From an uncultured Bradyrhizobium sp. (GTDB lineage Bacteria > Pseudomonadota > Alphaproteobacteria > Rhizobiales > Xanthobacteraceae), in the NCBI RefSeq assembly GCF_936928535.1, contig NZ_CAKZHY010000094.1:164311-228310 (forward strand): a stretch of 64,000 nucleotides of DNA. Direction: 5' to 3'. Below, one piece after another: positions 1-10,848 of this stretch. Each line of letters begins with the position of its first letter. Positions within the stretch are counted from its first letter, which is position 1. The position numbers were made by a program, and so were the translations under genes. The notes under the pieces are model-generated. The model saw only the letters and a program-made list of their open reading frames with translations. It was not told the origin of the DNA and made no database searches.

Positions 1-1
1 T

Positions 2-343
2 GTCGATGAGGATCGCGCCTTCATCAGCGTGGCCTCGATTGCTGAACTTCGCCGCGGCATCGCGCTACTGGAGGATGGCCGCCGGCGCACGGCGCTGGCT
101 GCTTGGTTGGCCCACGATCTGCCCGAGCGTTTCGCCGGACGCATTCTGCCGATCGGTCTTGCGATAGCCGAACGCTGGGGCGATCTGATGGCTCAAAGCC
201 GCAGGAGCGGCATTGCATTGTCGGTCATGGACGGATTCTTTGCTGCGACCGCACTTACAAATGGACTCACGCTCGTCACGCGCAACGTGAATGATTTTGC
301 AGCCTTCGGCGTGCCGCTGCTCAATCCATGGGAGGGCGCTTAG
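2..343 (+). CDS. VapC-like PIN-domain toxin, 5' end outside window
   Basis: The open frame runs in from the left edge and continues through the first internal GTG, so the gene starts upstream. About 113 C-terminal residues are visible, most of a roughly 135-residue VapC/FitB protein. Residues typical of the family remain: the ELRRGI helix, the Asp of MDGFFAATA, and LVTRNVNDF near the end. PIN proteins are metal-dependent ribonucleases normally made with an antitoxin; the antitoxin would lie upstream, outside the window. The first catalytic Asp of the fold is also outside, so activity cannot be judged. Confidence 0.8.
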   Translation, partial: VDEDRAFISVASIAELRRGIALLEDGRRRTALAAWLAHDLPERFAGRILPIGLAIAERWGDLMAQSRRSGIALSVMDGFFAATALTNGLTLVTRNVNDFAAFGVPLLNPWEGA

Positions 344-347
344 GCTG

Positions 348-1193
348 CTAGCGCAGCCGCACCACTGGTGCGGCCTCAGGCGCCGCATCCTGCGCATCGG
401 CCTGGTTCTCGTCGATCTCGGCGCCCTTCGGCATCGCCTCCACCACCTCGATGCCCTTGCTGTGACAGATGGTGGCGAGGCGCTCGGGCAGCTCCTGGTC
501 AGTCACGAAGGTCTGGATCTGGGTCATGTGCGCGATGCGGACCGGCGCGCTGCGGCGAAGTTTTGTGGAATCGGCGACCAGCATGACGCTGCGAGCATTG
601 GCGATGATGGCCTGCGCCACCTGCACCTCGCGATAGTCGAAGTCGAGCAGCGCGCCCTCCTCGTCGATCGCGGAGGCGCCGATGATGGCGTAGTCGACCT
701 TGAACTGGCCGATCAGCTGCGTCGCGGTCGAGCCGACCACGGCCCCGTCGGCACGCCGCACCGTGCCGCCGGCGACCACCACCTCGATCCGGGGATGGCG
801 ATAGAGCAGCATGGCGACGTTGAGGTTGTTGGTGATGACCAGCAGATCCTCGTGCGAGGTCAGCGCGCTCGCCACCTCCTCGGTCGTGGTGCCGATGTTG
901 ATGAAGAGCGAGCAGCCGTTCGGGATCAGCGAGGCGGCCGCGGCGCCGATCGCCTTCTTCTCGTCGGCGGCAACGAAGCGGCGCGCCTCATAGGCGAGGT
1001 TTTCGACGCCGGAGGCGATGATGGCGCCGCCATGGATGCGGGTGAGCGACCGGCGCTCGCAGAGATCGTTGAGATCCTTGCGGATGGTCTGCGCGGAGAC
1101 TTCGAACCGGCGTGCCAGCTCCTCGACCATGACGCGGCCGGAGGCGCGGGCGATGTTGAGGATCTCGGCTTGGCGATGGGTCAATCCGGTCAC
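348..1193 (-). CDS. DeoR/GlpR-family transcriptional regulator
   Basis: The 281-residue protein has an N-terminal DeoR winged helix (residues about 5-57, with LTHRQAEILN and VSAQTIRKDLNDL), followed by the DeoR sensor domain with the INIGTTTEEVA phosphate-binding loop near residue 98. Members repress sugar or glycerol catabolic genes and are relieved by a phosphorylated sugar. The protein is slightly longer than the usual 250-260 residues because of an acidic, Ala-rich tail. It lies just upstream of a HAD phosphatase on the same strand, about 90 bp away; the phosphatase gene is transcribed first. The ligand cannot be read from the sequence. Confidence 0.88.
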   Translation of the reverse strand: MTGLTHRQAEILNIARASGRVMVEELARRFEVSAQTIRKDLNDLCERRSLTRIHGGAIIASGVENLAYEARRFVAADEKKAIGAAAASLIPNGCSLFINIGTTTEEVASALTSHEDLLVITNNLNVAMLLYRHPRIEVVVAGGTVRRADGAVVGSTATQLIGQFKVDYAIIGASAIDEEGALLDFDYREVQVAQAIIANARSVMLVADSTKLRRSAPVRIAHMTQIQTFVTDQELPERLATICHSKGIEVVEAMPKGAEIDENQADAQDAAPEAAPVVRLR

Positions 1194-1283
1194 GGCAATG
1201 GCCTCAAATCAGAATGATGCATGGTGCGGCTTCTCGCGCGCGCGGTCAATGCGCAAGCCGATCACGGTTAATGGATGGGACCC

Positions 1284-1964
1284 TCACCACGCCATTGCGC
1301 GCGCGAGCCGCTCAAACAGCGCGGGATCGTCGAAGGCGCTGGCGGAGGCAACCGCGCCTGCTGCGACAAGGTCAGCATCGCTTAGGCTGGTCCGGATACC
1401 GATGGTCGGGATACCGGCGGCGGTCGCCGACTGCACGCCGGAGCGGGAATCCTCGAATGCGATCGAGGCTGCCGCGCTGGCACCGACGAAGCGCAATCCC
1501 TCCTGGTACGGCAGCGGGTGCGGCTTGCCATATGGCAGCTCATCACCGATCACGAGCGCCTTGAAGCGTTGCGTGATGCCGAGACCGGAGAGCAACAGCT
1601 CGGCATTGAGACGCGGCGCGTTGGTGACGGCGACCATGGGAACGCCGGCGTCATCCGCCCGGTCGAGCAGCGCCATCAGGCCCGGCAGCGGTTCGATCTG
1701 CCCGGCAACGAGGGAACGAAACACTTCTTCCTTCTCATCGAGGATCGCCGCACGCCGCTCGATTGTCTCATTGGGGAGAAAGCGCTCACCGATCGAGATA
1801 TTGGCGAAGCCTTGCAGCTCCCTGGAGAAGCGCGCGTGATCGAAAGCATGACCGTGAGGACCCAGCACCTGGTTGAAAGCCTTCAGGTGCAGCGGATCGG
1901 TATTGGCGAGCGTGCCGTCGATATCGAACAGCAATGCCCTGCCCATTGTCTCGATCATGTCCAT
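1284..1964 (-). CDS. HAD-superfamily phosphatase (subfamily IA)
   Basis: This 226-residue protein shows the HAD motifs in order: the nucleophile motif FDIDGTLAN near residue 14, the motif II Thr in VAVTNAPR, the Lys of GKPHPLPY and the motif IV acidic pair in AFEDSRSG. It resembles phosphoglycolate phosphatase/beta-phosphoglucomutase-type enzymes acting on small phosphorylated metabolites. The start at 1964 is preceded by a purine-rich GGGAAAG. It is transcribed towards the GlpR-type regulator, so a sugar-phosphate substrate is plausible but is only inference. Confidence 0.85.
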   Translation of the reverse strand: MDMIETMGRALLFDIDGTLANTDPLHLKAFNQVLGPHGHAFDHARFSRELQGFANISIGERFLPNETIERRAAILDEKEEVFRSLVAGQIEPLPGLMALLDRADDAGVPMVAVTNAPRLNAELLLSGLGITQRFKALVIGDELPYGKPHPLPYQEGLRFVGASAAASIAFEDSRSGVQSATAAGIPTIGIRTSLSDADLVAAGAVASASAFDDPALFERLARAMAW

Positions 1965-2113
1965 ACTTTCCCAAATGCCGGATGCTTCGATGCGGAAGAC
2001 GTATCAATACAGCCCCCTGCGAGCAATGGCACATGCGCATGACGACCAAGCGCCACTCGACAAAGTCGAATGCGGCTGCAACAGTGGGCGCAAGATCAAG
2101 AACGGAGGATACG

Positions 2114-2506
2114 ATGACACTCAATCGCGATCACGCTGCCACGGCCGACCAAGAGACGGTGGCGCAAAAAGTCGAGGCCTTTCGCCTCGCCCAGATCGCG
2201 GCCGATTCAAGGGCGCTCAGTGCGCTGTGCGCGGACGAGCTGAGCTACAGCCATTCCAACGGCTTCCTCGAGGACAAGGCAGCCTTCGTTGCCAACGCCA
2301 CCGACGGCAAAACCGTGTTCCAGTCGATCACGTACAAGGATCCGACCATCAGGATCGTCGGTCCTGCCGCGATCGTGCGCTTTCACTGGATGGCCGAGAT
2401 GACGACCGACGGAAAGAAAGTGGCAAACAGCCTTCACATCCTGATGAACTGGCAGAAGCAGGGCCACGAGTGGAAGCTGTTGTCGCGCTCGGCGACGAAG
2501 TTGTGA
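2114..2506 (+). CDS. NTF2-like (SnoaL/DUF4440-type) protein
   Basis: A 130-residue protein. The ATG at 2114 is chosen because a strong GGAGG at 2104-2108 sits five bases upstream; the frame stays open further upstream but that part is not protein-like. The sequence has the cone-shaped NTF2 pattern: helix RLAQIAADSRALSALCADEL, strand LSYSHSNG, and a final NWQKQGHEWKLLSRSATKL typical of DUF4440 proteins. Many members are small binding proteins or isomerase-like enzymes; no ligand can be assigned. It diverges from the HAD phosphatase, leaving about 150 bp for two promoters. Confidence 0.8.
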   Translation: MTLNRDHAATADQETVAQKVEAFRLAQIAADSRALSALCADELSYSHSNGFLEDKAAFVANATDGKTVFQSITYKDPTIRIVGPAAIVRFHWMAEMTTDGKKVANSLHILMNWQKQGHEWKLLSRSATKL

Positions 2507-2516
2507 TGACGCTTCT

Positions 2517-2669
2517 TACCCTCTCCCGCTGCGGGAGAGGGTGGCTCGCCGCATCGCGGCGAGACGGGTGAGGGGTCTGCCTCCGCGAGTCCAACTCTCC
2601 CGTGAAATTGCTGAGACAACCCCTCATCCGGCGCTTCGCGCCACCTTCTCCCACAAGGGGAGAAGGAAA
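2517..2669. repeat. Facing pair of hairpin repeat units, gene-less form
   Basis: The left unit is a hairpin (CCCTCTCCC/GGGAGAGGG), then TGG, a second hairpin (CTCGCCGC/GCGGCGAG), then ACGGGTGAGGGGT. The right unit (from about 2622) is the same design on the other strand, ACCCCTCATCCGG then CTTCTCCC-ACAA-GGGGAGAAG. About 50 bp lie between them. The same facing pair flanks the DUF559 gene at 12.9-13.4 kb and recurs at 23.05 kb. Confidence 0.85.
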
Positions 2670-2676
2670 AAAGAGA

Positions 2677-3972
2677 TCACCCCTTCCGTTCCGGCACGCG
2701 GCGGATCTTCGCGCCCAACGCGTTCAGGCGTTCGTCGATGCGCTCATAGCCGCGCTCGATCTGGTCGGCGTTGTTGATGGTGGAGGTGCCCTCGGCGCAG
2801 ACCGCAGCGAGCAGCATCGCCATGCCGGCGCGGATGTCGGGCGAGCTCAGCGTCGCGCCGTGCAGCCGGCTGGGACCTGCGATGATCGCGCGATGCGGAT
2901 CGCACAGCACGATGCGTGCGCCCATTCCGATCAGCTTGTCGACGAAGAACATCCTGGATTCGAACATCTTCTCGAACATCAGGATCACGCCTTCGCACTG
3001 CGTGGCGGTGACGATCGCGATCGACATCAGATCGGCCGGGAAGGCCGGCCACGGCTGGTCCTCCAGCTTCGGCACATGGCCACCAAAGTCGTCCTGGATC
3101 TTCAGGGTCTGGTTCGACGGCACGATCAGGTCGTCGCCCTCGACGCGGCAGACGATGCCGAGCCGCTCAAAACCCATGCGGATTGAGCGCAGATGCTCGA
3201 CGCCAGCGCGCACGATGCGCAAGGGCGAGCGCGTCACGGCGGCCAATCCGATCAGCGAGCCAACCTCGATATGGTCGGGCTGGATCCGATAGGTGGCAGC
3301 GCCGGGCGTCCCCGGACCGTGGATCACCATCGTGTTGGTGCCGACGCCCTCGATCTTCGCGCCGAGCGCGATGAGGAAATTGGCGAGGTCCTGCACGTGC
3401 GGCTCGGACGCGGCGTTGCGCAAATAAGTGACGCCGTCGGCCGCAACGGCGGCGACCAGCGCATTCTCGGTCGCGGTGACGCTCGGCTCGTCCAGGAACA
3501 CGTCGGCGCCTGTGAGTTTTGGCGCGCGGAATTCGAGCCGGTCGGTCGCGGTGACTTTTGCGCCAAGCTGTTCCAGCGCCAGCACATGGGTATCGAGCCG
3601 GCGCCGCCCGATCACGTCGCCGCCGGGTGGCGGCAGCATCACCTCGCCGCAGCGGGCGAGCAGGGGGCCTGCCAGCAGGATCGAGGCGCGGATGCGGACG
3701 CAGAGCTCGGGATCGAGGTCGGCGGCACGGATGCTCTTGGCGTGGATGTGAAGCGTGTTGCGCTCCGTCCATTCCGCCGATGCGCCGACCGAGCGGATCA
3801 GCTCGACCAGCGTCTCGGTGTCGCGGATCCGCGGCACGTTCTGAAGCGTCACCGGATGCTCGGTGAGCAGGGCGGCGGCAATGATCGGCAGCGCCGAATT
3901 CTTGTTGCCGGCCGGCTCGATCGAGCCCGAGAGCCGGTGACCGCCCTCGACGAAATACTGAATGGGCGCCAC
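2677..3972 (-). CDS. murA: UDP-GlcNAc 1-carboxyvinyltransferase (MurA) with Asp at the catalytic Cys position
   Basis: This 431-residue EPSP-synthase-fold protein is the usual MurA length (about 420). MurA transfers enolpyruvate from PEP to UDP-N-acetylglucosamine, the first committed step of peptidoglycan synthesis in the cytoplasm. Visible landmarks are AGNKNSALPI near residue 21, the FPADLMSIA stretch and ADQIERGYERIDERL at the C terminus. The loop that in E. coli reads PGGCAIG is PGGDVIG here, with Asp at about residue 119 replacing the catalytic Cys. Asp at this position is known in fosfomycin-insensitive MurA enzymes such as that of Mycobacterium. It could also be a diverged second paralogue. 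The gene stands alone on the minus strand. Confidence 0.85.
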   Translation of the reverse strand: MAPIQYFVEGGHRLSGSIEPAGNKNSALPIIAAALLTEHPVTLQNVPRIRDTETLVELIRSVGASAEWTERNTLHIHAKSIRAADLDPELCVRIRASILLAGPLLARCGEVMLPPPGGDVIGRRRLDTHVLALEQLGAKVTATDRLEFRAPKLTGADVFLDEPSVTATENALVAAVAADGVTYLRNAASEPHVQDLANFLIALGAKIEGVGTNTMVIHGPGTPGAATYRIQPDHIEVGSLIGLAAVTRSPLRIVRAGVEHLRSIRMGFERLGIVCRVEGDDLIVPSNQTLKIQDDFGGHVPKLEDQPWPAFPADLMSIAIVTATQCEGVILMFEKMFESRMFFVDKLIGMGARIVLCDPHRAIIAGPSRLHGATLSSPDIRAGMAMLLAAVCAEGTSTINNADQIERGYERIDERLNALGAKIRRVPERKG

Positions 3973-4189
3973 TGGGTTCTCTCCGTCCTGTTGGGTTGGG
4001 GCGGGCTGCTTTGGGGGCGGAAACTATAGGGAATTGCGCGCGGTAGCAATTGCGCTGGGCACGGTTCGGCCGTCCTCGTCAGCCTCCGGAGAGGGGCCCA
4101 TTCCTCATGGCAAGAGCGAGCGGGGATGATGCTTCGCATCGTCGGGGCGCGCCACCCTCTCTCGTAAGCAGGAGAGGTTACACCGTGCG

Positions 4190-4828
4190 TCAATTGCGGA
4201 ACAGATTGATCGCGCCGCCTTCGCCTTTGACTTCGAAATACATGAGATCGATGTAGATCGCGGCTGCGAGAACCAGCGCTCGCTCATCTTCCGTCAGGCC
4301 GCGTTCCAAAAATTCCACCAGAAAATTATCGCGGTCGGTGAACAGTTCAGAGCCGAGGCCCGACCATTTTTTCGCGACGCGCGCGTGCTCCTGCCCTCCG
4401 CGCATGAACGGAAAGGTCCACACGCGCCACCATGGCGAACTGACTTCGAGCACCACTCTGCCTTGCGCGTCGTGCACATGGAAGCTCTTGGTCAGAATCG
4501 AAAACTGGCGCTCGATGGTCCCGATCAGGCGGCCGTCGCGCGAACGCAGCTCCAGACACTGAAAGAACCAGCGGAAGGGGTGTCTCCCGATCATGACCGG
4601 CTGACGGGAGTTGTCGAAAAAATGAACCTCGAAGGAACGCCAATGCCCGAAGGCCTGGCGTCCCAGGAATCCGAGAAGGCCCTTTTGCTGTTCGGCCGCA
4701 TAGAGGAGATCGCGGCCATTTTCATCGCGGATGCGATATTTGTTGCGGGTTTCGAAGCCGAGCAGCTCGGCCATTTCGAAGACCTGCTGCACGTACATTC
4801 GGTGCTGGGCGGCTAAAGTCGGCAACAT
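4190..4828 (-). CDS. Phospholipid scramblase-like (LURP-one/Tubby fold) protein
   Basis: A 212-residue protein resembling the scramblase family. Supporting segments are NKYRIRDENGRDLLYAAEQ near residue 29, the Trp/Phe-rich RSFEVHFFD, HPFRWFFQCLELRSRDG, IGTIERQFSILTKSFHVHD and the closing AIYIDLMYFEVKG. In eukaryotes the fold binds a hydrophobic helix; bacterial roles are largely unknown. There is no signal peptide and no clear transmembrane segment except perhaps the C-terminal helix. It lies downstream of gyrB on the same strand but is separated by an intergenic repeat, so co-transcription is uncertain. Confidence 0.8.
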   Translation of the reverse strand: MLPTLAAQHRMYVQQVFEMAELLGFETRNKYRIRDENGRDLLYAAEQQKGLLGFLGRQAFGHWRSFEVHFFDNSRQPVMIGRHPFRWFFQCLELRSRDGRLIGTIERQFSILTKSFHVHDAQGRVVLEVSSPWWRVWTFPFMRGGQEHARVAKKWSGLGSELFTDRDNFLVEFLERGLTEDERALVLAAAIYIDLMYFEVKGEGGAINLFRN

Positions 4829-4909
4829 TCGTTCGGACCTCTTCCAGAGCCGGCTACGCCATTTCGTCGCAATTGCCGGGGGTGAGGTTCAGGAGGCGAT
4901 GTTACCCAG

Positions 4910-5035
4910 TCGTCATGCCCGGGCTTGTCCCGCCTGCGCGGCCGAAGCCGCTTCGGCGAGGCGAAGGCCCGGGCATCCACGTTCTTGGTTCCGTGGCACG
5001 GCGTGGATGGCCGGGACAAGCCGGGCCATGACGCT
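4910..5035. repeat. Intergenic repeat with inverted ends (CATGCCCGGGC type)
   Basis: The ends are imperfect inverted copies: GTCATGCCCGGGCTTGTCCC at the left and GGGACAAGCCGGGCCATGAC at the right. Inside is a second pair, GGCATCCACG and CGTGGATGGC. It fills the gyrB-scramblase gap. A related element lies at 26346-26448. Confidence 0.75.
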
Positions 5036-5053
5036 GTGGAAAGCAGCCAGGCC

Positions 5054-7573
<2,520 letters not shown>

Positions 7574-7753
7574 CTAGCGCAAAGTGGTACCTCGCAACCC
7601 TCTGAGGAGATAGGGTTTTTGGGCCTGATTTCAAGGCGTGGGAAGGTCGATTCCGGGGCTTGCCAAAAGCCCGATTCGAGGCCCTGTTTTGGGGGCCTCA
7701 AAGGCGTGGATTTTGCGGGGTTGCGGAGGCCTGTTCCAAGCCGCTGTAGCGGC

Positions 7754-8446
7754 TCAGTAGATCTGGTCCGACTTTCGATCGTCATCGAATGTGAGGGACC
7801 ATGCCTCGCCTGCGGCCACGGTGATCGTATCGGTGCGCAGCAGACGACCCGACACGCGCAGCTCGAAAGGATAGGTGCCGGGCGGCAGATCCAGCATTTG
7901 CGGGTGATTGATGCCGCCCGCGATCTCGATGGTTTGATCGTTGATGACAAGCGAAGCCACGTCCGGCCGCAGATAGCCGAAGATCAGTCGCGCTTGTCCT
8001 GATGTCGGCAGGACATTGGCCTTGGCCGCGGCCTCGGTATTTCGCTGCACCAGGTCGATTGTGGTCTCGTCCTTGACGCCGAGCCTCAGGGTGGCCGGTC
8101 CCTTCGGGGAGACGAAGGCGAGCTGGGCGTGATCGGCGGCAACCACCGTGTCATCAGGCTTTTCCCGCCAGCTGCGCTTTCCGAGCTCCACGCGGTAGAA
8201 GGCGAGCACGTCGCTGATGTCCGCCCGCACGGTGGTCTTGAGCTCGAGCCGGAGTGGGGCTTCGACACCGTTGATGGACTTGCTGATAAAGCTTCCCGCG
8301 TGGCTGGATCGCTTCGGAACGGGTAGGTCGGCGTGCGGATCTGCTGCGGTGAGCGGCTCCTGTGAGCAGCCAGCAAGAAGCGTGAGGCCGCATGCCAACA
8401 GCCGCAACCGTGCCAGGACCTTCGTCCCGCACTTTACCGTCGTCAT
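7754..8446 (-). CDS. Lipoprotein of unrecognised family, paralogue 1 of 3
   Basis: The start at 8446 is preferred because GGAGA lies six bases upstream and the N terminus then matches paralogue 3 (MTTV, GTKV). The ATG at 8452 touches the same ribosome site. The 230-residue product begins with a signal peptide and lipobox LTLLAGC, so it is predicted to be a lipoprotein in the cell envelope. One domain follows: DVLAFYRVELGKRSWREKP, then AQLAFVSPKGPATLRLG, LVQRNTEAAAKANVLP, a beta-rich part with LDLPPGTYPFELRVSG, and a final residue block ending QIY. I do not recognise the family. The two upstream genes encode proteins with the same domain. Confidence 0.8.
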   Translation of the reverse strand: MTTVKCGTKVLARLRLLACGLTLLAGCSQEPLTAADPHADLPVPKRSSHAGSFISKSINGVEAPLRLELKTTVRADISDVLAFYRVELGKRSWREKPDDTVVAADHAQLAFVSPKGPATLRLGVKDETTIDLVQRNTEAAAKANVLPTSGQARLIFGYLRPDVASLVINDQTIEIAGGINHPQMLDLPPGTYPFELRVSGRLLRTDTITVAAGEAWSLTFDDDRKSDQIY

Positions 8447-8586
8447 ACCCATTCTCCGGCAATGTTGCGCGCCGTGATCTTCGCGCGATGCAGCGGCTGC
8501 GACACCGTCGCGGCCGTCTCTCGACGACTAGTCGCCTCTCGGACCGGCCAGGTTCAACCTGGCCGCCTCCTGCAAGGGCTGCGCGA

Positions 8587-10755
8587 TCAATACATTTGCA
8601 GCGGCAGCACCTCGCCGGTCGGCCCCACCATCAGGCCCCAGGCATCGCCCGCGGCGATGTCGATCGTGTCGTTGCGGGCGGGGCGGCCGGCCATTTTGAG
8701 CGAATATTGATACTTGCCGGGCGGCAGATCGAGCATCGGCCCTTTTGGCGATTGCGGCCCGCCGGCGCCCGCCGCAACCTTGACGGTCTGCTTGTTGATG
8801 GTGAGCACGGCTTCCTGGCTGCCCATATTGCCGAGCAGCAACTTGGCTTGGCCCGGCTTGGGCATGATGTCCGCCTTGGCCGCGGCCTCAGGATTCTTCT
8901 GCACCAAATTGACCGACGTCTCGCCACTGGCGCGGCCGAGCTTCAGCATGGCGGGCCCTTGCGGGGACGCGAAGGCGAGCTGCACGCGATCGGCTGATGT
9001 CACCGCGCCGTCAGGCTTCTCCTGCCAACCGAGCTTCGTCAGCTCACGACGATAGAACGCGAGCACATCGCTGAGCTCGGCCGGCACGCTAGCGTCGAGC
9101 TCGCGGCGGAACGGCACCTCGATGCCGGGCAGTTTGGCAGAGCCGAGCGACGTCGATGTGTGTTGCTTCGGCACGGGCAACGCCGAGTCCGGGTCCGCTT
9201 CCAGGGCGACGGACGTTTTGGCTTGCGGGCCGGCAAGGTCGTTGGTCGCCGGCGGGGGAGCGGCAGGCTTGGCGGCTGCCGTTCTCAGTCCGGATCCGTT
9301 GGCGCTGACGTTCACCTTCGGGCCCATCTGCATCAAGGTCATCGAGATCGACTTGCCGGCCTTGGAGAATTCCATCACCGCCATGTTGGGCTGGTTGATG
9401 ACGGAAGGCTCCTCCTTCCAGCCGGCGGGCTTCAGCGAGGTGCGGTAGAAGGCGGCCAGCGCCTTCACGCTCGAGGTCGAGTTGAATTCAAGCCGGCCGT
9501 CGCCGGACTCGACCTCCTGCGCGTTCTCGGGCACCGGCAGCGGCGTGTTGCTGCCTGCGAGCGCCTGCAGCGGCGCGTCCGAGAGCGTGGCGGCCTGATC
9601 CTTGCGCCTGACAGCGTCCTCGGCGAGGACCTGCTTGGTCATCGCCTCCGCGTCCTTCATGAACTGGTCGTCAGCGTCCTTCTTCGCCTTGGCGCGGGCG
9701 GCGAGTACGCTTTCCTTCACCTGCGCGGTCAGATGGACCATGGTGAAATCGTATTTGCGACCGAGATGCAGCACGCCGTTCTCCTCCGGCGAGGAGAATT
9801 TCAGGGCGATCTCGTCGCCGGGGGCAAGAGGTGCACTTCCCTGTTCGATCCAGCCGCGCGCGGCAAATTCGCGATGGTAGAAGGCCTCTACAGCGGGAAG
9901 ATCGGCAAGGGCTGCAACGATCAGCTCGCGCGTGGCGGTTCGGGCGTTGCCCCGGCCCGAGGATGATTTGAATGGCTTCGGCTCCGGCAGGCCGGCCGTA
10001 TTGCCGGCCTCGAGATTGGTGGGCAGCGCGAACGGCGCGATCCTGATGTCGACATTGGTGCGCCCGTCGTCGCGACGCGTCAGTGTCAGCATCACCGGCT
10101 TCTGATAGTTGAACCCCGTCGATGCATCATCGGCATGGCCATAGAACGCGCGTATGCCGTTCGGCACTGATGCGGACAGGTCCGCATTCGGCCAGCTTGC
10201 CGCCGTTTCGGGCGTCAGCCTGCGCCAGCCGATCGCGGCCATTTCCTTTGCAAAGAAGTCCTGCGTGGCCTCGAGGCTCGCCGGCGCGATGCAGCCGAGA
10301 TAGGGCCGCGTCTCGTCGAACACGAGGTCAACAGCGCCCTCGGGGAAGGGCACGTTCGAATAGATCCGGCTCGGCGAGTAGGTCACCGCGGATTGGTCGG
10401 GACGGCCGAGGCCCTGCGTGAACGAGACGGACAGTCCCTGCCGTCCCTTCTTGAAGGCGAGACTGGTGCTGGTCTCGTCGAGCGGGCGGACATAGGGCAC
10501 CCAGCCCTCAGTGATGAGCATCTTCTTGACGGCAGCCGATGTCACCGCGACCACGGTCGGCACCGCGTACTGCCTCTGGGAGGAATCGGGGTGCGAGGTG
10601 TCCTCGATCGCGCCTGGCAGCATCGGCACTGTGCGAGGGTCGATATAGCCGGCATCGAATTGCGCCGCGCGTACGGCGCTCGCCATCAGCAGAAAGCCGC
10701 AGGCAAGCAGCAGCCCACGTGTCGGGACCTGCATCCCGCGCTTGATCATCGACAT
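8587..10755 (-). CDS. Large multi-repeat exported protein of unrecognised family, paralogue 2 of 3
   Basis: ATG 10755 is chosen for AGGAG eight bases upstream; 722 residues. The N terminus (LLLACGFLLMASAVRAAQ) is a cleavable signal peptide. The body repeats a unit with consensus FYRxELxxxGWxE followed by a beta hairpin: degenerate copies near residues 70 and 165, then AFYHREFAARGWIEQ near 290, AFYRTSLKPAGWKEE near 435 and AFYRRELTKLGWQEKP near 560. The last copy and the tail (PMLDLPPGKYQYSLK, ending LQMY) match paralogues 1 and 3 closely. A charged linker near residues 345-400 is rich in Ala/Lys/Asp and may be helical. It is probably a periplasmic beta-rich scaffold; function unknown. Confidence 0.8.
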   Translation of the reverse strand: MSMIKRGMQVPTRGLLLACGFLLMASAVRAAQFDAGYIDPRTVPMLPGAIEDTSHPDSSQRQYAVPTVVAVTSAAVKKMLITEGWVPYVRPLDETSTSLAFKKGRQGLSVSFTQGLGRPDQSAVTYSPSRIYSNVPFPEGAVDLVFDETRPYLGCIAPASLEATQDFFAKEMAAIGWRRLTPETAASWPNADLSASVPNGIRAFYGHADDASTGFNYQKPVMLTLTRRDDGRTNVDIRIAPFALPTNLEAGNTAGLPEPKPFKSSSGRGNARTATRELIVAALADLPAVEAFYHREFAARGWIEQGSAPLAPGDEIALKFSSPEENGVLHLGRKYDFTMVHLTAQVKESVLAARAKAKKDADDQFMKDAEAMTKQVLAEDAVRRKDQAATLSDAPLQALAGSNTPLPVPENAQEVESGDGRLEFNSTSSVKALAAFYRTSLKPAGWKEEPSVINQPNMAVMEFSKAGKSISMTLMQMGPKVNVSANGSGLRTAAAKPAAPPPATNDLAGPQAKTSVALEADPDSALPVPKQHTSTSLGSAKLPGIEVPFRRELDASVPAELSDVLAFYRRELTKLGWQEKPDGAVTSADRVQLAFASPQGPAMLKLGRASGETSVNLVQKNPEAAAKADIMPKPGQAKLLLGNMGSQEAVLTINKQTVKVAAGAGGPQSPKGPMLDLPPGKYQYSLKMAGRPARNDTIDIAAGDAWGLMVGPTGEVLPLQMY

Positions 10756-10848
10756 CGACAAGTCTCCTGGAATTCGCGAGGGCGGCCCAGTCAGCTAGTC
10801 GCTGATGGAACCTGACAGGTTCAATGGCGGTATCCGGCGGAGCCGAAT

